A stretch of DNA of 32,537 nucleotides, taken from NCBI GenBank assembly GCA_002392705.1, contig DGHP01000009.1, positions 1 through 32,537 on the forward strand. The letters are read 5' to 3'. Below the pieces are notes generated by a model, which was not told the origin of the DNA, did not search any database, and worked only from the letters and a program-made list of their open reading frames with translations. The position numbers and the translations under genes are program-made. The stretch is from Lachnospiraceae bacterium UBA3845 (GTDB lineage Bacteria > Bacillota > Clostridia > Lachnospirales > Lachnospiraceae). Of this stretch, positions 21,846-30,344 are shown piece by piece (the stretch's first letter is position 1; each line of letters starts with the position of its first letter).

Positions 21846-24272
21846 ATGAAGACCGGATGGCAGAGATTTCTGTATCAGCCCTGTCTGCCTCTTGGCGATG
21901 AGGGCAGGAGAGCAACAGGATCCAGGGACCATATCGAGCTGTCCCGGGCAGCCGCCTCGGAAGGAATGGTGCTTCTGAAAAATGAGGGCGGCATCCTGCC
22001 TCTGAAGCATGGGACAAAAGTTGCCCTGTTCGGGAAAGGAACCGCGGATTATGTGAAGGGCGGCGGCGGAAGCGGGGATGTGACGGTCGCTTATACCCGG
22101 AATATCTATGAGGGAATGAAGGTCAAGGAGCAGGAAGGGAAGATCGAACTCTTCCATAAGCTTGCCGAATTCTATGAGGGCAATGTCGCCGCGCAGTATG
22201 CCGCAGGGGCGGAGCCGGGCATGACCAGGGAGCCGGAAGTTCCCGCAGAGCTTTTTGAAGAGGCAGTACAGTTCGCGGATACGGCTATTTTTACGCTGTC
22301 CCGCTTTTCCGGGGAGGGCTGGGACAGAAAGACGGTGGTCACGGATTCCTATAAGCTGGATCCGGGTGAGCAGAGAATGTTTGATCTCTCTGCCGCCCTG
22401 TTTGAGAACGGGGATTTCTGCCTGACGGAAGCGGAGCGCAGGCTGGCTGAAAAGCTGTGCTCGGCCTTTGAGAGGGTGATTGTCGTCCTGAACGTGGGCG
22501 GTATGGTGGATACTTCCTGGTTTAAGGACAATGACAGGATCCAGGGTGCTCTCCTGGCCTGGCAGGGAGGAATCGAGGGCGGACTGGCTGCAGCCGACGT
22601 TCTGACCGGGGACGTCAATCCGTCCGGACACCTGTCGGATACCTTTGCCGGGAGGCTGGAGGACTATCCCTCTACGGAGAGCTTTCATGAGAGCGCGGAC
22701 CATGTGGATTATACAGAGGATATCTATGTGGGCTACCGTTATTTTGAAACCATTCCGGGCGCAAAAGAAAAGGTCTGCTATCCCTTCGGATACGGTCTTT
22801 CCTATTCGGACTTTCTTCTGATGCCGGTCTACTGCCAGAGACTGAAGGATGAGATTGTTCTTACCGTAAAAGTGACGAATATGTCCATGATTCCCGGGAA
22901 GGAGGTTGTACAGGTGTACGCGGCGCTTCCGCAGGGGAAACTCGGAAAACCCGCCCTGACACTGGTTTCATTTGCAAAGAGCGGCTTCCTTGGCGGGGGA
23001 GTCAGCCAGGAACTTAACCTGAATTTCCCCCTCAGGAATCTCGCCTCCTACGATGATCTCGGAAAAGTGCGCAAGTCCGCCTGGATCCTGGAGGAAGGCG
23101 ATTACCGCTTCTATGTCGGCAGCCATATCCGCAGCCTGCAGGAAGTACCCTTTACCCTGCATATCAATGAGACGATGCTGATTGAACAGCTGTCTGAGAA
23201 GGCAGCGCCGCGTCTTCTGGAAAAGAGGATGCTTGCGGATGGAAGCTTTGAAAAGCTCCCTGTCTCCGGCTATGAGGCAGGGCCTTCCCTGCCGGAGAAA
23301 GCAGACTTTGCTGCAGGGGAAGGAAAAAGGCCCGTTGCTTCCTTCCCGGAAGGAACTGTTTTCGCTGAGCATGAGTCCGCCGGCGGACGCATACTGCTGG
23401 AGGATGTAGCGGAGGGGAAAAACAGTCTGGATGAGTTTCTGGATCAGCTGACTTTGGAGGAGATGATTGCCCTCCTGGGCGGCCAGCCCAATACCGGCGT
23501 TGCCAACACCTTCGGGATGGGCAACCTGCCCCGCTATGGCGTGCCCAATGTGATGACAGCGGACGGGCCGGCCGGGCTCAGGATCAGGCCGGAATGCGGT
23601 GTCACAACGACAGCGTGGCCCTGCGCCACTGCGCTTGCCTGCACCTGGGACAGAGAGCTGATCAGGAGCGTCGGAGAAGCCGCCGCTGCGGAGGTGAAGG
23701 AAAACAACATCGGCATCTGGCTTGCCCCTGCAGTCAATATCCACAGAAGTCCTCTCTGCGGGCGGAACTTTGAATATTATTCGGAGGATCCCCTGCTGGC
23801 GGGATTGTGCGCCGGCGCCCTGGTGCGCGGGGTGCAGTCGCAGAAGATCGGAGTGAGCGTCAAGCATTTCTGCGTCAATAATAAGGAGACGAACCGCAAG
23901 GACAGTGATTCACGGGTGTCGGAACGGGCCCTGAGGGAAATCTACCTGAGAGCCTTCGAACTGATCGTGAAAAATGAGCAGCCTTATACGATCATGTCCT
24001 CCTACAACCTGCTGAACGGGGTTCACACTTCGGAGAACAGGGAGCTTCTGACGGGGATCCTCAGGGAAGAATGGGGGTTTGAAGGGATCGTCATCACAGA
24101 CTGGTGGACGCACGGCGATCATCCGCTGGAGGTCGCCGCGGGAAATGACATCAAGATGGCGGCCGGCTATCCGGAGAGAGTGAAGGAAGCGGTGGAGAGG
24201 GGGATTCTGAGCGAAGAACAGGTCCGCACATGCGCGGGACGGGTCCTCAGACTGATCCTGAGACTGGCGTGA
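21846..24272 (+). CDS. GH3 beta-glucosidase with reversed domain order
   Basis: 808 residues. The protein opens with the GH3 C-terminal-type alpha/beta domain (SRAAASEGMVLLKNEGGILPL, about residues 35-290, possible acid/base Glu157 in SGEGWDRKT), then a fibronectin-like part. It ends with the TIM-barrel catalytic domain (about 535-808: TADGPAGLR, GRNFEYYSEDP, GVSVKHFCVNNKETNR, and nucleophile Asp752 in IVITDWW). This swapped order is known from Ruminococcus albus and Butyrivibrio beta-glucosidases. No signal peptide, so it is cytosolic. ATG 21846 has GGAGGAGGAAA 6 bases upstream. The longer upstream frame runs through the terminator and is not used. The substrate is probably a beta-glucoside or oligosaccharide. 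Confidence 0.93.
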   Translation: MKTGWQRFLYQPCLPLGDEGRRATGSRDHIELSRAAASEGMVLLKNEGGILPLKHGTKVALFGKGTADYVKGGGGSGDVTVAYTRNIYEGMKVKEQEGKIELFHKLAEFYEGNVAAQYAAGAEPGMTREPEVPAELFEEAVQFADTAIFTLSRFSGEGWDRKTVVTDSYKLDPGEQRMFDLSAALFENGDFCLTEAERRLAEKLCSAFERVIVVLNVGGMVDTSWFKDNDRIQGALLAWQGGIEGGLAAADVLTGDVNPSGHLSDTFAGRLEDYPSTESFHESADHVDYTEDIYVGYRYFETIPGAKEKVCYPFGYGLSYSDFLLMPVYCQRLKDEIVLTVKVTNMSMIPGKEVVQVYAALPQGKLGKPALTLVSFAKSGFLGGGVSQELNLNFPLRNLASYDDLGKVRKSAWILEEGDYRFYVGSHIRSLQEVPFTLHINETMLIEQLSEKAAPRLLEKRMLADGSFEKLPVSGYEAGPSLPEKADFAAGEGKRPVASFPEGTVFAEHESAGGRILLEDVAEGKNSLDEFLDQLTLEEMIALLGGQPNTGVANTFGMGNLPRYGVPNVMTADGPAGLRIRPECGVTTTAWPCATALACTWDRELIRSVGEAAAAEVKENNIGIWLAPAVNIHRSPLCGRNFEYYSEDPLLAGLCAGALVRGVQSQKIGVSVKHFCVNNKETNRKDSDSRVSERALREIYLRAFELIVKNEQPYTIMSSYNLLNGVHTSENRELLTGILREEWGFEGIVITDWWTHGDHPLEVAAGNDIKMAAGYPERVKEAVERGILSEEQVRTCAGRVLRLILRLA

Positions 24273-24292
24273 TATTGAACGGGAAAAAGAAG

Positions 24293-26089
24293 ATGGTAAA
24301 AACAATCGAGCAGATTCTGGAGGAGAACGCGCTGGCCTTCTCCCCCAATATGGAACCCCATTATATGGCGGAACTGGAGGAAATCTGGAATGATGCCTGC
24401 AGGGAGAGCGGGGGAGACGTGACGGACGCCCAGATCGATGAATATCTGGATGTCCTGAAGAATATGGGGCTGGTGATCCCTGTCCACAAAGAGCAGATCG
24501 AGCGGGAGAAGAAGAAGCACGCCCACCGCGTTCCGGATCCGGAGACGGTAAAAATGCGCAGGATCGCCCGGGATGACCTGGCCCAGGAAAAGAAGATGAG
24601 GGAGACGTCTCTCAGAGAGAAGGGCCCGGAAAAGGAACGCCCGGACCCGGATGCGGTATACCGGATTTTCCCCAGCCAGAACAAGACGGACCTTCCCCAC
24701 AAGATTATCCTGATTCTGGACGTCCCGGAAGGAAGCGAGATTCCGCACCGGATTACCGGCGCCTTCACGAACCCCGAGCGGGCGCTGGATTTCGAGTACT
24801 ACGACGGCGGTGAGCGGAACCATATGTCGAGGCTTTCCATAAACGGGGCGGATATCCGCTTCAGGAAGATCTTCTCCTGGCTGGGACTCCATCATATCTG
24901 TGTGCGCCTTTCCGGATCCCAGGAGAACGGCCGCTTTTATGTCTACCGTCTGAAAGCGGTGGATCCGCCCAGGGACGGCAGCTCCTTCACGGCCATGGAG
25001 GACAATTTTCTTCAGTATATGATCGAGCGGATCCGGACCTCCATCCTGCAGGCGCCGGAGGAGGAAGTACCGGAGCAGATGACCCTGAGTGATCTGTCGG
25101 ACATCGTCAGCTTCATGGACTGCTGCTCTGATACCCTGCCGGGAAATATCCGCCAGTGGGCGCGGAAAAACATCGTGCTCGCGGGAGGGGACAGCGGCAA
25201 TCAGGATGAAAAACGGCACGCACGGCGCGCCCTCTCCATGATGCTGCAGGTGAAATGGAAGAGCTCCTATTTTGATCCCATTGACCCGGTGGAGGCCAGG
25301 AGAATCCTGGATGAGGAGCTTTACGGGCTGGAGAAGGTCAAACAGAGGGTAATCGAGACCATCATCCAGATCAACCGGACCCATACCCTTCCGAGCTACG
25401 GCCTGCTTCTGGCGGGACCTGCCGGGACGGGAAAGTCCCAGATAGCCTACGCGGTGGCCAGGATCCTGAAGATCCCGTCGGCAGTGTTCGATATGAGCAC
25501 CGTGAGGGATCCGGAGGCACTGACCGGGACGCCCCGCATCTACTCGAATGCCAGACCGGGGCGGATCATGGAGGCGTTTTCCCTGACGGGCAGTTCCAAT
25601 GTTGTCTTTGTGATCAATGAGCTGGATAAGGCGGACAGTGAGGGACAGAACGGGAATCCGGCGGATACCCTGCTGACGCTTCTGGATAATCTGGGCTTTA
25701 CCGACAATTATATGGAGTGCCAGATTCCGACAGGAGGCGTCTACCCGATCGCCACAGCCAACGATAAGGACCGCATCTCGGAACCCCTGATCTCGCGTTT
25801 TGCGGTGATCGACATACCGGATTATACGCCGGAAGAAAAGAAGATCATCTTCCGCGATTACTCTCTGCCCAAGGTTCTGCGCAGGATGGGAATGAAGCAG
25901 GAGGAGTGCCGGATCCTGCCGGAGGCAGTGGACGCAATCATAGAGCTCTACCGGGACCGTCCCGGCTGCCGGGATCTGGAGCAGGCGGCGGAGCATCTGG
26001 CCGGAAACGCCCTCTATGAGATCGAGACAGAAAATAAGACAGAAGTGGAGTTTGACGCATCGCGCACCCAGGCACTGCTGAGCGGCTGA
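24293..26089 (+). CDS. Lon-like AAA+ ATPase without a protease domain
   Basis: 598 residues from ATG 24293 (poor Shine-Dalgarno; the frame is open to 24230). The C-terminal half (about 345-590) is a Lon-type AAA+ module. Walker A is GPAGTGKS (375-382). The Walker B-like segment VVFVINELDKAD has Asn442 where the usual Asp is expected, then Glu443. TANDKD (sensor 1), SRFAVID (arginine finger) and GCRDLEQAAEHLAGNAL (as in Lon GVRxLER) follow. The N-terminal part (about 1-340) is charged and matches no domain I know. The chain ends where Lon would continue into its Ser-Lys protease domain. The gene starts 20 bases after the GH3 gene. It may be an unfoldase or remodeller; the partner is unknown. 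Confidence 0.85.
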   Translation: MVKTIEQILEENALAFSPNMEPHYMAELEEIWNDACRESGGDVTDAQIDEYLDVLKNMGLVIPVHKEQIEREKKKHAHRVPDPETVKMRRIARDDLAQEKKMRETSLREKGPEKERPDPDAVYRIFPSQNKTDLPHKIILILDVPEGSEIPHRITGAFTNPERALDFEYYDGGERNHMSRLSINGADIRFRKIFSWLGLHHICVRLSGSQENGRFYVYRLKAVDPPRDGSSFTAMEDNFLQYMIERIRTSILQAPEEEVPEQMTLSDLSDIVSFMDCCSDTLPGNIRQWARKNIVLAGGDSGNQDEKRHARRALSMMLQVKWKSSYFDPIDPVEARRILDEELYGLEKVKQRVIETIIQINRTHTLPSYGLLLAGPAGTGKSQIAYAVARILKIPSAVFDMSTVRDPEALTGTPRIYSNARPGRIMEAFSLTGSSNVVFVINELDKADSEGQNGNPADTLLTLLDNLGFTDNYMECQIPTGGVYPIATANDKDRISEPLISRFAVIDIPDYTPEEKKIIFRDYSLPKVLRRMGMKQEECRILPEAVDAIIELYRDRPGCRDLEQAAEHLAGNALYEIETENKTEVEFDASRTQALLSG

Positions 26090-26117
26090 CGGAACAGTAA
26101 ATGTCTTACATAAATCC

Positions 26118-26146
26118 GGATGCTTACATGCAGGCATGACGCATCC
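26118..26146. terminator. Inverted repeat between convergent AAA+ and AraC genes
   Basis: GGATGC (26118-26123) and GCATCC (26141-26146) enclose CATGC-AG-GCATG. No T-run follows on either strand. It is the only candidate transcription end in the 90-base gap. Confidence 0.4.
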
Positions 26147-26179
26147 ACATCTACTGCAGAACAAGCTGTGGAAGCAGCT

Positions 26180-27034
26180 TCAGGGATGATACATCTTCCG
26201 GAACTGGGAAGGTGTACATCCCTTTGTAATATGGAACATGCGGATGAAGGCGGACATGCTCGGGAAGCCGCTCTCCATGGCAACGTCCGTTATGGACAGG
26301 GCAGGGTCGGCAAGGGCCTGCTCTGCCCGGGCGATCCGCTTCTGGTTTAAATAGCGGTAGTAGGTTGTGCCTGTAAACTGCTTGAACAGGCGGGTGAAAT
26401 GGTATTTGGAGAAGCCGGAGAAACGCGCGGCGTCTTCAAGGCTCAGGTTTTCCGTGCAGTGATCCTCTATGTAGCTGCATACGTCGATAAACTTCTCCAC
26501 ATATTTTTTCTGCCTGGAGTCGTCGCCGGCAAAACGGCCGGAGGAGGAAGCGAAGCTTCGCCCGAGCAGAACAAAGATATCGATCAGGCGGGAATAGATG
26601 GAGGATTCGAAGAAGGAATCGCCGGCTTTATAATCCTCCATGATCCCCCGGACCTGCTGCAGAACGCGGGAGTAAATGTCAGGATACTGCTCCGGGGTTA
26701 TGACCGCGACAGGGTAGATCATGGACAGGATGGAGCTGATCTCGCGCAGATTGAGAACCGAGGTCACCTCCGCCTGGATGATATAACGCTCTCCCTCAGA
26801 CGGAAAAAGATGGTGCAGGACCGCGGGGCAGATGATGGCGATATCGCCCTCCCTGAGGACGCACCGGGCGTCATTGTGCTCAAAAATATACTCGGAGCGG
26901 ACCGGCATCAGGATCTCAATCGGGGAATGCCAGTGAAGCGGGTACTCTTCATATTCGATATTGTCATAGATTCTGAGGTTCGTATTCTCCCGGTAATTTA
27001 CCGTCTCATGAGTTCCGTTCAGGTTCTCGATCAT
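26180..27034 (-). CDS. AraC-family transcriptional regulator
   Basis: 284 residues from ATG 27034, with GGGGGG 8 bases upstream; a longer frame to 27115 is less likely because it overlaps the promoter. The N-terminal cupin-like half (HWHSPIEILMPVRSEYIFEHND, GDIAIICPAVLHHLFP) is the sugar-sensing type. The C-terminal 100 residues hold two helix-turn-helix units (LSLEDAARFSGFSKYHFTRLFKQFTG and ITDVAMESGFPSMSAFIRMF). It should bind DNA near the divergent GH3 gene and activate it when a sugar is bound. No other likely target is in the window. Confidence 0.93.
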   Translation of the reverse strand: MIENLNGTHETVNYRENTNLRIYDNIEYEEYPLHWHSPIEILMPVRSEYIFEHNDARCVLREGDIAIICPAVLHHLFPSEGERYIIQAEVTSVLNLREISSILSMIYPVAVITPEQYPDIYSRVLQQVRGIMEDYKAGDSFFESSIYSRLIDIFVLLGRSFASSSGRFAGDDSRQKKYVEKFIDVCSYIEDHCTENLSLEDAARFSGFSKYHFTRLFKQFTGTTYYRYLNQKRIARAEQALADPALSITDVAMESGFPSMSAFIRMFHITKGCTPSQFRKMYHP

Positions 27035-27086
27035 ATTTTTATCCCCCCGCCTGCAGTGACCGGCTGATTGCTTTCTATCTGAGCTC

Positions 27087-27115
27087 AGCATAGAATAATT
27101 GCGATTTTGTGTCAA
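27087..27115 (-). promoter_or_regulatory. Sigma-A promoter of the AraC regulator gene
   Basis: On the minus strand TTGACA (27110-27115), a 17-bp spacer and TATGCT (27087-27092), about 45 bases before the start codon. Confidence 0.8.
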
Positions 27116-27234
27116 TAAAAAACACAGATTCCCATCTCTGACTGGTCAAATCCTTCGATAAAATGTGTGCTTCTCACAGACATTCCCATATGAGGCACAA
27201 AAAACAGTGGCCATAATCCGGAATATTATGCAAA

Positions 27235-27252
27235 ATGTCAATTGTCCGACAT
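27235..27252. promoter_or_regulatory. Short inverted repeat, candidate regulator site
   Basis: ATGTC (27235-27239) and GACAT (27248-27252) lie around AATTGTCC in the 400-base gap between the AraC and GH3 genes. A TTGAAA at 27270-27275 could be a -35 for the GH3 gene, but no good -10 sits at the right distance, which would fit an activator-dependent promoter. Confidence 0.35.
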
Positions 27253-27332
27253 GGATTACCGCAATAATTTTGAAAAGGGAAGCAAGAATTTAAGAGATAA
27301 AGCGCGGCTCCGGTGATAGAGTGAAAACAGAG

Positions 27333-27374
27333 TTACGATTCACGGCCTGATGTGTGGAGGGCCGTGAATCGTAA
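27333..27374. repeat. Perfect 15-bp hairpin, dispersed palindromic repeat copy 3
   Basis: TTACGATTCACGGCC (27333-27347) and GGCCGTGAATCGTAA (27360-27374) are fully complementary around the loop TGATGTGTGGAG. The right arm is identical to 200-214. The loop, reversed, is found at 8979-8990. It lies in the GH3 leader, where it might also affect expression. Confidence 0.85.
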
Positions 27375-27441
27375 AAAGCAGATAAGGGGTCCGCAGCCCG
27401 GCGGGACAGTGAGGACAGAAGTTAAAAGAAAGGGAGGCAGT

Positions 27442-29565
27442 ATGAACAGACAGGAAGCATATGAGCGCGCGGTGGAACTGGTATCAAAGATGACGCCCGC
27501 TGAGAAGATGTCTCAGCTTCGTTACGATTCTCCTGAGATCGCAAGGCTTGGAATTCCCGCATACAACTGGTGGAATGAAGCGCTCCATGGCGTGGCGCGG
27601 GCGGGAACCGCGACCAGCTTTCCGCAGGCGGTCGGCATGGCGGCGACCTTTGACGAGGACCTGATCCGGCAGATCGGCGACGTCATCGCCACCGAAGGCC
27701 GGGCAAAGTACAATGCCTATTCAGGCCGCGGCGACAGGGATATCTATAAAGGCCTGACCTTCTGGTCCCCGAATATCAATATTTTCCGTGATCCCAGATG
27801 GGGCCGCGGACAGGAAACCTATGGGGAGGATCCTTATCTGACCGGCACCCTGGGCTGCGCTTTTGTACGCGGACTGCAGGGGGACGGGGAGTATATGAAG
27901 GCTGCTGCCTGCGCTAAGCATTTCGCGGTTCATTCCGGGCCGGAGGCGGTCCGCCATTCCTTCGACGCCAGAGCATCGAAGAAGGACATGGCAGAGACAT
28001 ACCTTCCCGCTTTCCGCAGGCTGGTGCAGGATGCGGGCGTTGAATCCGTTATGGGCTGCTATAACCGTGTCAACGGGGAACCTGCCTGCGGCAGCAGGAC
28101 CCTTCTGCAGGAGATCCTGCGCGGGAGCTGGAAATTCCAGGGACATGTAGTCTCCGACTGCTGGGCCATACAGGATTTCCACGCGCATCACCATGTGACG
28201 GAAGACGCAGAGCACAGCGCCGCGCTGGCCATCAACGCGGGCTGTGACCTGAACTGCGGCTCCACCTATCAGGTACTCCCCGATGCCTATAAGAAAGGGC
28301 TGATCACGGAGGAGACGATCACGGAATCAGCGGTCAGACTGTTCACTACGAGATTCCTCCTCGGTTTATTTGACGAGACGGAATACGACCGGATTCCTTA
28401 TACGGCGGTCTGCTGCCCGGAGCATCTTGCCCTCGCGCAGAGAACCGCGGAGGAAGGAATCGTCCTTCTCAAAAATGACGGCGTCCTCCCGCTGAGCCGC
28501 GAGATGGGAGCGCTGGGAGTTGTCGGTCCGAACGCCGATGACAGGAAAGCCCTGATCGGCAATTATCACGGAACCGCTCCGGAATACATCACCCTGCTTG
28601 AAGGGATCCGGAGACTGGCGCCGGAGACGATGCGGATCCATTACTCAGAGGGATGCGCGCTCAGGGATAACCGGGTTGAGAACCTGGCTTATGAGAATGA
28701 CCGTCTCAGTGAAGCTATGATCGTAACTCAAAACAGCGACGTTACAATCGCAGTGGTCGGTCTGAATGAGAATCTGGAAGGAGAGGAAGGAGACGCGGGC
28801 AACAGCTATGCTTCCGGAGACAAGCTGGATCTCTCCCTCCCGCAATCCCAGCAGGCACTGCTTCATGCTGTCGCCGAGACGGCGAAGGAGGAGGGAAAGA
28901 AGACGGTTCTCTGTCTGATGGCGGGGAGCGATCTGGACCTGTCCTATGCGATGGAGAATTTTGACGCGGTGCTGATGCTCTGGTATCCGGGAGCCCAGGG
29001 AGGACTTTCAGCTGCCAGGATTCTGTTCGGCGACGTATCGCCGTCCGGAAAACTCTGCGTGACCTTCTATGATCCGGATTACCCGCTGCCGGAGTTTACG
29101 GATTATTCCATGAAGGGCCGTACTTACCGCTATATGGACGCTCCGGCCCAGTATCCCTTCGGCTACGGGCTGACCTACGGAGACGTGATTGTGACGGATG
29201 CCAGGCTTCTTAAGGACGAGGAAGCCGCCGGGCAGGGAGAAGGAGCATGCAGGAAACTGTCTGTGTCCTTCCGCAACAGGGGAGCGGTCTTAACGAAGGA
29301 AGTCATAGAAGTATATGTGGATCCGGTGGATTCGCCTTACCGGACCCCGAATCCGAGACTGGCCGGTTTCTGCAAGATCGAAGTGCCGGCCGGCGGTGAG
29401 GGAAGCTGTGTCGTCAGACTTGATCCGGATCTGGATAAAGTCGTGGACGAGGAGGGAAGACTCATTCCCGCTGACGGGAAGATCCTTCTCTATACGGGCG
29501 TCAGCGGCCCGGACAGACGCAGTGTGGAACTGACCGGAAAAGAACCTCTTGTGCTGGAACTATGA
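27442..29565 (+). CDS. GH3 glycosidase, beta-xylosidase/beta-glucosidase type
   Basis: 707 residues in the normal GH3 order. The N-terminal barrel contains YNWWNEALHGVAR, FWSPNINIFRDPRWGRGQET, KHFAVHSGPE, and nucleophile Asp239 in VVSDCWAIQDF. The alpha/beta domain begins around residue 325 (EEGIVLLKNDGVLPL). A fibronectin-like end starts near 600. The NWWNEALHGVAR and WGRGQETYGEDP motifs are typical of the bacterial beta-xylosidase subgroup. There is no signal peptide, so it acts in the cytosol on imported oligosaccharides. AAAGGGAGG precedes ATG 27442; an upstream in-frame GTG start at 27352 lies in the palindromic repeat and is rejected. It is divergent from the AraC gene, its likely regulator. 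Confidence 0.94.
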   Translation: MNRQEAYERAVELVSKMTPAEKMSQLRYDSPEIARLGIPAYNWWNEALHGVARAGTATSFPQAVGMAATFDEDLIRQIGDVIATEGRAKYNAYSGRGDRDIYKGLTFWSPNINIFRDPRWGRGQETYGEDPYLTGTLGCAFVRGLQGDGEYMKAAACAKHFAVHSGPEAVRHSFDARASKKDMAETYLPAFRRLVQDAGVESVMGCYNRVNGEPACGSRTLLQEILRGSWKFQGHVVSDCWAIQDFHAHHHVTEDAEHSAALAINAGCDLNCGSTYQVLPDAYKKGLITEETITESAVRLFTTRFLLGLFDETEYDRIPYTAVCCPEHLALAQRTAEEGIVLLKNDGVLPLSREMGALGVVGPNADDRKALIGNYHGTAPEYITLLEGIRRLAPETMRIHYSEGCALRDNRVENLAYENDRLSEAMIVTQNSDVTIAVVGLNENLEGEEGDAGNSYASGDKLDLSLPQSQQALLHAVAETAKEEGKKTVLCLMAGSDLDLSYAMENFDAVLMLWYPGAQGGLSAARILFGDVSPSGKLCVTFYDPDYPLPEFTDYSMKGRTYRYMDAPAQYPFGYGLTYGDVIVTDARLLKDEEAAGQGEGACRKLSVSFRNRGAVLTKEVIEVYVDPVDSPYRTPNPRLAGFCKIEVPAGGEGSCVVRLDPDLDKVVDEEGRLIPADGKILLYTGVSGPDRRSVELTGKEPLVLEL

Positions 29566-29634
29566 ATGCGGACTGCGATAGTAATAAGCGGGGCGCAATT
29601 CCTGCAGGACAGAACTGATATTTGAATCGGACAG

Positions 29635-29662
29635 TTGCTTTTTTTATACAGCTTGCTATAAT
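29635..29662 (+). promoter_or_regulatory. Sigma-A promoter with no obvious gene downstream
   Basis: TTGCTT (29635-29640), a 16-bp spacer and consensus TATAAT (29657-29662) with an extended TGC. The start would be near 29669. It points into the gene-free interval. Confidence 0.65.
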
Positions 29663-29668
29663 GGATTT

Positions 29669-29922
29669 GGGTGGGATTTATGAAGCTGCTGCGCAGACTG
29701 TCTGAGTGAGCGCTGTTTTAGGCTGGGTTTTATGTGATGATGCCGCATCATCTGCGGCTGAGTACTATGTTGTATGATCAGCATAACATGCTGCTGCCGT
29801 CGGTTTTTTATCGTTATGGGTTTGCGATACGGACGGCTGCCTGTACGGGTGGAATGCTGATTCAGGAGATTGGGAGAGATATTCTGAAGCTTATGTCCCG
29901 GCAGAAAGAATCCTTCCGGTGA
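29669..29922 (+). other. Transcribed segment with possible leader peptide and alternative hairpins; no convincing gene
   Basis: ATG 29680 opens a nine-codon frame MKLLRRLSE after GGGTGGGA. The same frame meets a second stop and then stays open from ATG 29734 to 29922 (62 codons, ending GRDILKLMSRQKESFR). I do not recognise it. GATGATG/CATCATC (29736-29752) and GCCGCA/TGCGGC (29742-29758) overlap, so only one can form. CAGCAT/ATGCTG lies at about 29778-29792, before six Ts near 29804. It could be a small RNA, a decayed gene or a leader. Confidence 0.3.
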
Positions 29923-30031
29923 AAGCCGGGGGGAGGATGGATACGGGTGTGGCAAAGAGATAGATTTGTAAGGCTGTCTGCACAGTGTACGTTTTGGTGT
30001 AGGGGTGCAGCAAATTAAAACGGATTCCACC

Positions 30032-30065
30032 TGCCTGGCGAGGAGCGAAAAGCACCCGCCAGGCA
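30032..30065. other. Inverted repeat in the gene-free interval
   Basis: TGCCTGGC (30032-30039) and GCCAGGCA (30058-30065) flank an 18-base loop. On the plus strand TTCATTTT follows. It is a candidate terminator or part of an RNA. Confidence 0.5.
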
Positions 30066-30085
30066 TTCATTTTAAGACATTAAGC

Positions 30086-30163
30086 AGCCCACAGGACCCG
30101 CCCGGTCTGTATCCTCGTCTCTCGGGGAAGAGATGTCAGATACGGGACGAAATCCTGTGGGCT
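30086..30163. ncRNA. Large 78-base stem-loop, possible minus-strand structured RNA
   Basis: The perfect 11-bp outer stem AGCCCACAGGA/TCCTGTGGGCT (30086-30096/30153-30163) encloses a two-part inner stem GTATC/GATAC and TCTCT/AGAGA with internal loops. A promoter on the minus strand (30198-30226) would start an RNA about 27 bases before the outer stem. The structure is symmetric, so strand cannot be proved. I do not recognise the class. Confidence 0.45.
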
Positions 30164-30197
30164 ATTATACAGTTTTGCTACCAGAGAACCCAGTTCC

Positions 30198-30226
30198 ATC
30201 ATACAGGTTTTAAAGAATTTGTGCAA
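30198..30226 (-). promoter_or_regulatory. Promoter on the minus strand facing the large stem-loop
   Basis: On the minus strand TTGCAC (30221-30226), a 17-bp spacer and TATGAT (30198-30203). No gene follows it within reach apart from the hairpins at 30163-30032. Confidence 0.55.
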
Positions 30227-30344
30227 ACAGGTTTTTGAACAAAGAAGATGAAGAGAAAAAAACATCTTTGTAAACAATGCCAGAAAAAGGTCCTTTTTTG
30301 CGGCAGAAGCCTGCTGAAGCGGTTTTTTGCCGGTCACAGTCCGG

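Noticed and set aside
24167..26164. A 665-codon open frame on the minus strand across the Lon-like gene
   Set aside because: Antisense to a gene with clear AAA+ motifs; its composition and lack of motifs mark it as a shadow.
29656..30066. A 136-codon minus-strand frame
   Set aside because: Rich in His, Gln, Ser and Pro, no ribosome binding site, and it begins inside a hairpin; it looks non-coding.
30086..30163. Hammerhead ribozyme (CGAAA followed by a stem)
   Set aside because: The required CUGAUGA core is absent.
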